Shown: in pieces, positions 1 through 5,847 of the stretch
Position numbering within the stretch: the stretch's first letter is position 1
Layout: the number at the start of each line of letters is the position of its first letter
From: JAQVEB01 sp028698105
GTDB taxonomy: Bacteria > Bacteroidota > Bacteroidia > Bacteroidales > Dysgonomonadaceae
DNA length: 15,252 nt
Assembly (NCBI GenBank): GCA_964293155.1
Contig: CAXYYA010000061.1
Coordinates: forward strand, 1-15,252
Direction of reading: 5' to 3'
The notes under the pieces: model-generated
Told to the model about the DNA's origin: nothing
Database searches by the model: none
The model's input: only the letters and a program-made list of their open reading frames with translations
Translations under genes and position numbers: made by a program

Positions 1-61
1 GCTTGAACCAAGGACTCCCTGATTATGAGTCAGGTGCTCTAACCAACTGAGCTATGGGACC
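1..61 (-). tRNA. tRNA with CAU anticodon (Met, or Ile2), cut by the window start
   Basis: Read on the minus strand from base 61, the sequence gives a 7-base acceptor strand (GGTCCCA), a D-arm (GCTC, loop with GG, GAGC), an anticodon stem CCTGA/TCAGG enclosing the loop CTCATAA (anticodon CAT), a 5-base variable loop, and the T-stem start CTTGG followed by TTCAAGC. The 3' T-stem strand and 3' acceptor strand lie outside the window, so the gene is partial here. CAU can be elongator Met, or Ile2 after lysidine modification; I lean to elongator Met but cannot decide from this fragment. Two truncated copies of its 5' half lie immediately upstream. Confidence 0.88.
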
Positions 62-261
62 TTAACAACTTTCGAGCAACAAAAAAACCGCTTAATTCTG
101 ACTCCCTGTCCCGATAGCTATCGGGAGAGTCAGGTGCTCTAACCAACTGAGCTATGGGACCTTAACAACTTTCGAGCAGCAAAAAAACCGCTTAATTCTG
201 ACTCCCTGTCCCGATAACTATCGGGAGAGTCAGGTGCTCTAACCAACTGAGCTATGGGACC
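62..261 (-). repeat. Two 100-bp tandem units of tRNA 5'-half plus palindrome
   Basis: Bases 62-161 and 162-261 are 100-bp direct repeats differing at only two positions (79 versus 179, and 117 versus 217). On the minus strand each unit begins with the 5' 35 bases of the neighbouring tRNA (acceptor strand, D-arm, 5' anticodon stem, loop to CTC). The tRNA bases ATAAT are then replaced by the palindrome TCCCGATAGCTATCGGGA, followed by tRNA-like CAGGGAGTC, then unrelated sequence AGAATTAAGCGG and a run of seven T. CTGACTC before the palindrome can also pair with GAGTCAG after it, giving a long two-part hairpin. No T-arm or 3' acceptor strand is present, so these are not functional tRNAs. The second unit has a one-base change at the palindrome centre. 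Confidence 0.9.
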
Positions 262-291
262 GCTGTTTCGATTATATTTCGAAAGCGGGTG

Positions 292-323
292 CAATATTAC
301 TACTTTTTCGGCAAATACACAAA
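292..323 (-). promoter_or_regulatory. Possible promoter for the tRNA and its repeat array
   Basis: On the minus strand a TTTG (320-323) is followed after 20 bases by TAATATTG (292-299), one base off the Bacteroidota -7 consensus TAnnTTTG. It would drive transcription through the two repeat units and into the tRNA. The spacing fits, but the region is AT-rich, so a chance match is possible. Confidence 0.4.
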
Positions 324-349
324 TAAAAATCTTTTCTGCCCGAAAAAAC

Positions 350-380
350 TTTGCTTTGTAAACTTTAATGCTTATTTTTG
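350..380 (+). promoter_or_regulatory. Bacteroidota-type promoter for the OsmC gene
   Basis: TTTG at 350-353 and TATTTTTG at 373-380 are separated by 19 bases, an exact match to the TTTG / TAnnTTTG pattern. The ATG of the OsmC gene lies about 60 bases downstream, leaving a leader in which I see no structure. Confidence 0.6.
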
Positions 381-442
381 CAAAGAACGGACAAAACCAA
401 TAAATCCGTCTCAAAAAATCAATCTAAATTTAAACTAAAATT

Positions 443-877
443 ATGGCAGACTCTATTTTTCGCGTGAAAGCGCACAGTGAAAATCCCACAAAAACAGTAG
501 TGAAAGCAAGAACTTTCCAAATGACCATTGATGAACCGGCCGATCTCGGCGGCACAAACGAAGGCGCTAACCCGGTAGAATACGTTCTTGCAGCCCTTTC
601 GGGATGTCTGAACGTGATGTGCCACGTAATTGCAAACGAAATGAATTTCAAATTGCGTGGAGTAAAAATCAATTTATCCGGTCCATTGAATCCCGATAAA
701 TTGTTCGGAAAAGACACACCCGACCGAGCCGGATACAAGGAAATTAACGTAGAGATCAATCCCGATACCGATGCGGATAAAGCGACGTTGGAGAAATGGA
801 TTAAAATCGTAGAATCACGTTGTCCGGTAAGCGACAATCTTGCAAACGCCACTCCCGTACATATTTCATTGAAATAA
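443..877 (+). CDS. OsmC family protein (YhfA-like peroxiredoxin)
   Basis: A 144-residue protein of the OsmC/Ohr superfamily, homodimeric cytosolic thiol peroxidases that reduce organic hydroperoxides. The two redox cysteines are visible: Cys55 in the motif SGCLNVM at the start of the central helix, and Cys127 in SRCPVSDNL near the C-terminus. A third cysteine is at 60. The length and the Cys-Pro-Val motif fit the general OsmC/YhfA group rather than Ohr, so the substrate is uncertain. The ATG is supported by a good upstream promoter and by the conserved start of the fold. It is a single-gene unit ending in a hairpin shared with the convergent ispG. Confidence 0.88.
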   Translation: MADSIFRVKAHSENPTKTVVKARTFQMTIDEPADLGGTNEGANPVEYVLAALSGCLNVMCHVIANEMNFKLRGVKINLSGPLNPDKLFGKDTPDRAGYKEINVEINPDTDADKATLEKWIKIVESRCPVSDNLANATPVHISLK

Positions 878-883
878 AAAAGT

Positions 884-911
884 AAAGGTAGCTCTTCGAG
901 CTACCTTTTTT
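884..911. terminator. Bidirectional terminator between the OsmC gene and ispG
   Basis: A perfect 11-bp stem AAAGGTAGCTC / GAGCTACCTTT with a TTC loop is flanked by A-rich sequence on the left and a T-run on the right. It therefore serves both converging genes and begins only 6 bases after the OsmC stop. Confidence 0.9.
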
Positions 912-912
912 G

Positions 913-2766
913 TTAATTCTTTTCGGGTTCCACCCAATCGCCGTTGTCTTTTATCAATTGAATGAGGCGATCAACAGCTTCGGCTTGCGGAATATTTTTT
1001 TCCACACATTCTTTTTTCTTGTAAAGCGATATTTTGCCATGCTCGGCTCCCACATAACCGTAGTCAGCATCGGCCATTTCTCCGGGACCGTTCACAATAC
1101 ACCCCATCACGCCTATTTTCAGGTTTTTGAGATGCGAAAAATGTTTTTTCACCAACGCAACCGTTGTCTGAAGATCGAACAACGTGCGGCCGCAACTCGG
1201 ACAAGAGATAAACTCCGTTTTGCTGGTACGCACACGCGCAGCCTGCAGTATCCCAAAAGCATACGCGTCCACATCGGTTGCCGCTAATTTTCCCCGATTG
1301 CTCAACACGATGCCGTTTCCGAAACCATCCAAAAACAATGTCCCGAAATCCACACCGGCTTTCACCTGAATGTCTTCGGCTTCGTCTTCGGTATATTCCC
1401 GCTGAATAATCACGGGTACACGACAACCGGAAATCAACAATTTATGAAAAAATGCGCGTTGCTCTCCCACTCCGTTTTCGTGCGAAGTGGTAAGAATAAC
1501 AACCACGTTGGGTTGTGATTTTAGCGCGTTGAGAACATCTTCCGATAAATCGGGATAAGAAAGTTTCACGAATTTTACCGACGCATCACAATTTTCCAAT
1601 TGATGAATCTCCCGCACAGAAAACAACGGAAACCGATCCACCTCATTCTTCCAGGCCGGAAAATCTACAATAGCTTTCATTCCTTTTTTGAAATCCTGCG
1701 GAATTTGCGAACCTACGTAAATATAATCGGGAATGAAATGCGGATTAATGCTCATATCGTCGGTTTTGCTTCTGTCCGATATCACTACCGGAACAAAATC
1801 GCCGCCGATGTTTCGAACGGCTTTGGTCTCGCGTTTATCGGTAGAAAAAGGAGAGAAACCCTCATACGTTTTGCCTTCGATGTGCGCGTGATCCTTGCGT
1901 TTACCCACATAATCCACCAGCTTTCGCGCCACGGGAACTTCGGCTTCGGGGTCTTCGCTCAGCGAAACACGAACCGTATCGCCTAACCCATCGGAAAGCA
2001 ACGCTCCAATGCCTACGGCTGATTTTATGCGCCCGTCTTCGCCGTTTCCGGCTTCCGTTACACCCAGATGCAACGGAAAATGAATATCTTCCTTGTCCAT
2101 TCTGTCCACCAATAACCGAACGGCTTTGGTCATCAGCAGCGTGTTGGACGCTTTCATGGAGATAACCACATCAGAAAACCCCTCGTCCATAGCGATACGC
2201 AGGTATTCCATGCACGATTCCACCATTCCTTCGGGCGTATCCCCGTAACGGCTCATGATCCTGTCTGACAGCGATCCATGGTTTACGCCAATGCGCACCG
2301 ACGTGTTGTGTTCTTTACACACCTGGAGAAAAGGAACGACTTTGGAACGCACTTTTTCCAACTCCTGCGCATATTCCTCATCGGTATATTCCAACTCGGC
2401 AAACGTTTTTTGCTTATCCACGAAATTTCCGGGATTGATGCGCACTTTTTCTACGATTTTAGCCGCGGCTTCCGCAGCACGCGGGTTAAAATGTATATCG
2501 GCGGAAAGGGGCGTTGTGTAGCCTTTATCGCGCAGAGCCTGACGAATATTCCGTAAATTCTCCGCTTCGCGGACGCCTTGCGCGGTGAGCCTGATCAAGT
2601 CGGCTCCGGCGGCGATGATGCGCTCGCATTGCGCCACACTGGCTTCGGTATCGAGCGTATTGGTGTTTGTCATTGTTTGCACAACAATGGGATGGCTGCC
2701 TCCCATCGTAACAGTGCCGATATGGACATCTACGGTTGGGCGGCGGTTATAATTAAAAAAATCCAT
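913..2766 (-). CDS. ispG: 4-hydroxy-3-methylbut-2-enyl diphosphate synthase, long form
   Basis: IspG (GcpE) catalyses the penultimate step of the MEP isoprenoid pathway, converting MEcPP to HMBPP with a [4Fe-4S] cluster in the cytosol. The protein has 617 residues against roughly 370 for the E. coli type. The N-terminal TIM barrel starts with the RPTVDVHIGTVTMGGSHPIV region (about 9-28) and runs to about 265. A middle insertion domain occupies about 270-490. The C-terminal cluster domain carries Cys522 and Cys525 (CPSCGRTLFDLQ) and Cys556 with Glu563 (GCIVNGPGE), the expected cluster ligands and acid. The three-domain form is the known arrangement in Bacteroidetes, Chlamydiae and plants. It stands alone on its strand; I found no convincing promoter match in the 124 bases upstream. 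Confidence 0.96.
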   Translation of the reverse strand: MDFFNYNRRPTVDVHIGTVTMGGSHPIVVQTMTNTNTLDTEASVAQCERIIAAGADLIRLTAQGVREAENLRNIRQALRDKGYTTPLSADIHFNPRAAEAAAKIVEKVRINPGNFVDKQKTFAELEYTDEEYAQELEKVRSKVVPFLQVCKEHNTSVRIGVNHGSLSDRIMSRYGDTPEGMVESCMEYLRIAMDEGFSDVVISMKASNTLLMTKAVRLLVDRMDKEDIHFPLHLGVTEAGNGEDGRIKSAVGIGALLSDGLGDTVRVSLSEDPEAEVPVARKLVDYVGKRKDHAHIEGKTYEGFSPFSTDKRETKAVRNIGGDFVPVVISDRSKTDDMSINPHFIPDYIYVGSQIPQDFKKGMKAIVDFPAWKNEVDRFPLFSVREIHQLENCDASVKFVKLSYPDLSEDVLNALKSQPNVVVILTTSHENGVGEQRAFFHKLLISGCRVPVIIQREYTEDEAEDIQVKAGVDFGTLFLDGFGNGIVLSNRGKLAATDVDAYAFGILQAARVRTSKTEFISCPSCGRTLFDLQTTVALVKKHFSHLKNLKIGVMGCIVNGPGEMADADYGYVGAEHGKISLYKKKECVEKNIPQAEAVDRLIQLIKDNGDWVEPEKN

Positions 2767-2851
2767 AATTTATTATTTTTACAACCATTAGAACAACAAT
2801 GAAAGGTAATTGTTTATTTGAAAATTTTTTAAAAAAATGCACTCATTATAG

Positions 2852-2882
2852 TTGCAAGATGAAATATTATCTTTTATATTTG
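2852..2882 (+). promoter_or_regulatory. Promoter of hicAB, giving a near-leaderless transcript
   Basis: TTG at 2852-2854 and TATATTTG at 2875-2882 are 20 bases apart and match the Bacteroidota pattern. The ATG of hicA follows 8 bases after the -7 box, so the transcript would have only a few leader bases. This argues for the ATG at 2891 over the in-frame TTG at 2852, which lies inside the promoter. Confidence 0.62.
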
Positions 2883-2890
2883 TACTCTAC

Positions 2891-3151
2891 ATGAGTGTAA
2901 AAGAGAAGTTGATAAAGCGTTTTTTGAACATTCCGAAAGATTTCACCTATGACGAAACGGTGAAACTTTTGAATGCTTTTGGTTTTTATGAAGTTCAAAA
3001 AGGCAAAACAAGCGGCTCGAGGGTTATGTTCGCTAATGATAATAAACGAGTCATTCAGTTTCATAAACCTCATCCCGGAAATATTTTAAAACCATATCAA
3101 ATGCTTTATATTAAAGAAAAACTAATTGAGTATAAATTAATGGAAGGATGA
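2891..3151 (+). CDS. hicA: HicA-family toxin (long Bacteroidota subtype)
   Basis: An 86-residue protein of the HicA mRNA-interferase family, the toxin of a type II toxin-antitoxin pair. HicA folds as a small double-stranded-RNA-binding-like domain and cleaves mRNA. The toxin-like part starts at the helix with LLNAFGF (about 26-32), then KGKTSGSRVMF (37-47) and FHKPHPGNI (58-66). An N-terminal extension of about 20 residues (EKLIKRFLNIPKDFTYDE) is longer than in the classical 60-residue HicA. The classical catalytic histidine sits in a Gly-Ser-His motif; here it is Gly-Ser-Arg (42-44), while the downstream His-Lys-Pro-His is kept. The stop overlaps the hicB start as ATGA, so the two are translationally coupled. 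The region is clearly more AT-rich than its neighbours, which suggests transfer. Confidence 0.82.
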   Translation: MSVKEKLIKRFLNIPKDFTYDETVKLLNAFGFYEVQKGKTSGSRVMFANDNKRVIQFHKPHPGNILKPYQMLYIKEKLIEYKLMEG

Positions 3152-3495
3152 AAACAGATAATAAATATTTAAAATACAAAGGCTATATAGGAAGTGTTGA
3201 GTTCTCACTTGAGGATAATATCCTTTTTGGCAAAGTGTTGGGTATTCCATCATTATTAAGCTATGAAGGTGAGACTTTGGAAAGCCTCAAGAAAGATTTC
3301 GAGGGAGCAGTGAGTGATTATTTGAATTATTGTAAACAGGAAAATATTAAGCCTGAAAAACCCAACTTCGGAAGCCTGAACATCCGACTGGGAACAAATA
3401 CATATTTTAAAGCCGTTAAAGAAGCTCAGCGCCAAGGCATTTCACTAAACCGCTATATCAACAGGGCGGTGGAAACTGCTGTAAACGCCATGTAA
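3148..3495 (+). CDS. hicB: HicB-family antitoxin
   Basis: A 115-residue antitoxin. Residues about 8-70 form the HicB partial RNase-H-like fold (YKGYIGSVEFS, then the ILFGKVLGI and SYEGETLESLKKDFEGAV blocks typical of the family). The C-terminal part, about 75-112, looks like a ribbon-helix-helix DNA-binding domain (LNIRLGTNTYFKAVKEAQRQ followed by ISLNRYINRAVETAV). HicB neutralises HicA by covering its active site and represses the operon through the DNA-binding domain. It overlaps hicA by 4 bases. The gene ends 7 bases before the stop codon of the convergent glyoxalase gene, and I see no hairpin terminator between them. Confidence 0.88.
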   Translation: MKTDNKYLKYKGYIGSVEFSLEDNILFGKVLGIPSLLSYEGETLESLKKDFEGAVSDYLNYCKQENIKPEKPNFGSLNIRLGTNTYFKAVKEAQRQGISLNRYINRAVETAVNAM

Positions 3496-3502
3496 AGGTA
3501 AA

Positions 3503-3883
3503 TTATTTCTTCAAAGGCAATATTTCTATCCAATATCCGTCAGGATCAATGATGAAATAGAGTCCCATATCGGTGTTCTCATAACACACGCAACCCATTT
3601 CTTTGTGAAAAACTCTCGCTTCGTCGTAATCTCCGGCCACACGAACGCATAGATGCTGCTCGTTGTCGCCCATGTTATAAGGTCTGTCCCAGTCGCGCAG
3701 CCAGGTAAGCTCAAGCGTGAAGCCGGTTTCGCCGTCGCCCAGATAAACGAGAGTGTACGACCCGTCCGACGCTTCTTTTCGGCGGACTTCCTTTAAACCG
3801 AGCGCTTTATCGTAAAAAGCAAGGCTTTTTTGAAGGTCGAGCACGTTGATATTGTAATGATCGAATCTGCTTTTTATTTCCAT
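3503..3883 (-). CDS. Glyoxalase I family protein (VOC fold)
   Basis: A 126-residue vicinal-oxygen-chelate protein resembling lactoylglutathione lyase. The two beta-alpha-beta-beta-beta modules each supply metal ligands: His9 (FDHYNINVLD) and Glu58 (FTLELTW) in the first, His77 (EQHLCVRV) and Glu120 (YWIEILP) in the second, exactly the GloA pattern. FYDKALGL (23-30) and DPDGYWIE (113-120) are family signatures. The known reaction isomerises the hemithioacetal of methylglyoxal and a thiol. Many Bacteroidetes lack glutathione, so another thiol or substrate is possible. The start ATG gives the usual N-terminus. It lies 75 bases downstream of the MBL hydrolase gene on the same strand. Confidence 0.87.
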   Translation of the reverse strand: MEIKSRFDHYNINVLDLQKSLAFYDKALGLKEVRRKEASDGSYTLVYLGDGETGFTLELTWLRDWDRPYNMGDNEQHLCVRVAGDYDEARVFHKEMGCVCYENTDMGLYFIIDPDGYWIEILPLKK

Positions 3884-3958
3884 TTTTTAATTTTTAAAGC
3901 CGCAAACACGTATCTCAGATTTCCGTATTTATTGGCATATTTTTTAACTTGATTAATC

Positions 3959-4690
3959 TCATAATTGATAGGATTGCCCTTTATGATACACTGGTAAATA
4001 AGTGCAATTATTTTTTTCGGCGTATTCCCCAAACGCGTTGGCTTTGTGGTAATGCTCTCCAAAATGCATCGGCAAAAAGTAATCGGAAGATATCCGATCC
4101 AGAAACTGCTCGGCTCCGAGCATGTAATCCTTTCCAAGACGCGGGTCAATGGGAAACATCGTCAGGTAAATATGAGCGATATTTTCGGCCAGTAATTCCA
4201 ATTCACACAAATAATTATTCTCAAAGACCAAGGCTTCTTCCTTATGCACTTCCTCTTTCCAATGCCAATTGTTTAGATCGCCCGCGTGGAATATCGCTTT
4301 GCCGCCAACCGTGATCAGGAAGGAACCTCCCAGATCGGTGGAGCCGAAGTTTTGGATTTTTATGCGCTCGTCTTCAAAAACACCTAATTTATTCAAATAG
4401 TGAGCATCATCTCTTTTCGTCTTGCCGCTTTCCAGGATTTCTCCCGAAAAAATATACTCAATTGCATTGTTCTCTGCTTTCCAGCGAAGAATTTCGGGAT
4501 TGAAATGATCGGCGTGGGAATGCGTACACAACACATACAACGGTTGTTTTTTCGATAACAGGTAATCCTTTATCCAGAAAGAACCGTCTTCGCGCGGCAC
4601 ATCTTCATAAAAATCAACAACGACGGAAAAACCATCGAGCTCGATTACATAACAGCTATGAAAAATATAGGTTACAATCATAAACGGCAT
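3959..4690 (-). CDS. MBL-fold metal-dependent hydrolase (UlaG-like)
   Basis: A 243-residue metallo-beta-lactamase-fold protein. It opens with ThrTyrIlePheHisSerCysTyrVal (about 7-15), close to the UlaG/YycJ-type start. The metal motif THSHADH (56-62) supplies His57, His59, Asp61 and His62; FHAGDLNNWHW (134-144) gives the bridging Asp138; PMHFGE (207-212) gives His209. Members of this group hydrolyse lactones, phosphodiesters or N-acyl substrates, and the substrate cannot be told from sequence. The start could be Met1 or Met4; both precede the first strand. It is transcribed divergently from the epimerase gene and may share a transcript with the glyoxalase gene. Confidence 0.85.
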   Translation of the reverse strand: MPFMIVTYIFHSCYVIELDGFSVVVDFYEDVPREDGSFWIKDYLLSKKQPLYVLCTHSHADHFNPEILRWKAENNAIEYIFSGEILESGKTKRDDAHYLNKLGVFEDERIKIQNFGSTDLGGSFLITVGGKAIFHAGDLNNWHWKEEVHKEEALVFENNYLCELELLAENIAHIYLTMFPIDPRLGKDYMLGAEQFLDRISSDYFLPMHFGEHYHKANAFGEYAEKNNCTYLPVYHKGQSYQL

Positions 4691-4715
4691 TGTGAAATAC
4701 TTCCGACTATTTATA

Positions 4716-4744
4716 CCAATTTAAAGGCAAAATGTTCATTTCAA
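4716..4744 (-). promoter_or_regulatory. Possible promoter of the MBL hydrolase gene
   Basis: On the minus strand a TTG (4742-4744) is followed after 18 bases by TAAATTGG (4716-4723), a near match to TAnnTTTG. It lies about 26 bases before the ATG at 4690 and back to back with the stronger plus-strand promoter. Confidence 0.33.
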
Positions 4745-4755
4745 CTTGCATAAAA

Positions 4756-4786
4756 TTTGATTAAATAACTAAAAAGCGTATTTTTG
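4756..4786 (+). promoter_or_regulatory. Strong Bacteroidota promoter for the epimerase-GH109 unit
   Basis: TTTG at 4756-4759, 19 bases, then TATTTTTG at 4779-4786: an exact match to both boxes with ideal spacing. The ATG at 4811 follows a leader of about 20 bases. Confidence 0.75.
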
Positions 4787-4810
4787 TAAATATTTTATGC
4801 CTCTTTTATT

Positions 4811-5839
4811 ATGGAAAAATATAAGATGCTTTTAACCGGCGCTTCGGGAAACATCGGATACGAAACCCTTAAACAACTTGTTATTCAAAAGGATAAATTT
4901 GATGTAACGGTTTTCGAGCTTAAAACGCCCCGTAGCATGAAATTGTTTGCCCCTTTTGAAAACGATATAACGATTGTTTATGGAGACATAACCAATGCCG
5001 AAAGCATACGCGAAGCGTGCAGGGAAAAAGATTACGTTGTTCATTTGGCTGCACTTATTCCGCCAAAAGCCGATGAATTGCCCGAGTTGGCACGAAAAAT
5101 AAACACGGAAGGAACGCGAAACCTGGTTCAAAACCTCGAAATGTACTCCCCTGATGCCTTTTTGGCATACAGTTCTTCGGTTTCCGTTTACGGCGATCGG
5201 GTAAAAACGCCTTTTATCCGCACTACCGACCCGCTTAATCCTTCTCCGGGCGATTACTATGCGCTTACGAAAATAGCCGCAGAAGAGATCATAAAAAACA
5301 GCAAGCTCAACTGGACGATTTTTAGGCTGTCGGCAATTATGGGAGCCGGAAATCATAAAATGACCGGACTTATGTTCCACATGCCGCTCGATACGCCTGT
5401 GGAGATTACCACCCCAGAGGATACCGCACGTGCATTTGTAAATGCAGCCGACAAAAAAAACGAATTGAACCATAAAATTTTCAATTTGGACGGAGGCGAA
5501 AAAAACCGGATCCTGTACTGCGACATGCTGGCCGAAAATTTCAAAATATTCGGATTGTGAAAATTCAACCTTCCCGAAAAAGCTTTCGCCGAAAAAAACT
5601 TTCATTGCGGATATTACGCCGACGGCGACGAGTTGGAAAACATCGTTCATTTTCGTCGGGATACCATCCAAACCTACCTGCAAAAGGTAAAAGAAAGCGT
5701 TCCGGCCCTTCAACGGTTCTTCACCCGGCTGGTAGCTCCCATCGCGAAAAAGGCTTTGCTGAAAGAATCGGAACCGTGGGAAGCATACAACACCAACGAT
5801 AACGAAAAAATGAAACAATATTTCTACAATTCTAAATAG
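4811..5839 (+). pseudogene. NAD-dependent epimerase/dehydratase interrupted by an in-frame TGA
   Basis: An extended short-chain dehydrogenase/reductase that would be 342 residues long but has one in-frame TGA at 5558-5560, after residue 249. The first part has the NAD-binding Gly10-Ala-Ser-Gly13-Asn-Ile-Gly16, the SSSVSVYG region (121-128) and the catalytic Tyr150-x3-Lys154. Such enzymes epimerise, dehydrate or reduce nucleotide sugars or similar substrates. After the TGA the same frame stays open for 92 codons with protein-like content (NFHCGYYADGDELENIVHFR, then WEAYNTNDN) and ends in TAG 8 bases before the GH109 gene. So the reading frame is continuous with a single nonsense codon, probably Gly GGA changed to TGA. 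The truncated product keeps the catalytic core but loses the C-terminal domain. Recent mutation, sequencing error or recoding are the options, in that order of likelihood. Confidence 0.83.
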
Positions 5840-5847
5840 ACAAAAAC

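Noticed and set aside
62..261. CRISPR-like array
   Set aside because: There are only two 100-bp direct repeats with no spacers; the content is tRNA-derived, not CRISPR-like.
62..261. Two further functional tRNA genes
   Set aside because: The T-arm, the 3' anticodon pairing in the normal position and the 3' acceptor strand are all missing.
139..414. Open frame of 91 codons on the minus strand across the tRNA repeats
   Set aside because: The encoded stretch GPIAQLVRAPDS is the familiar false translation of a tRNA 5' half, and the frame lies on the repeat array and promoter region.
3874..4149. Possible gene remnant between the MBL and glyoxalase genes on the minus strand
   Set aside because: Its last 30 residues look somewhat protein-like, but the frame overlaps the MBL coding end and no homologous family is recognisable.
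5558..5590. Selenocysteine at the TGA in the epimerase
   Set aside because: A weak 5-bp hairpin CGAAA-AAGC-TTTCG lies about 15 bases downstream, but its loop lacks SECIS features, the family has no redox residue at this place, and a single change from a glycine codon is simpler.
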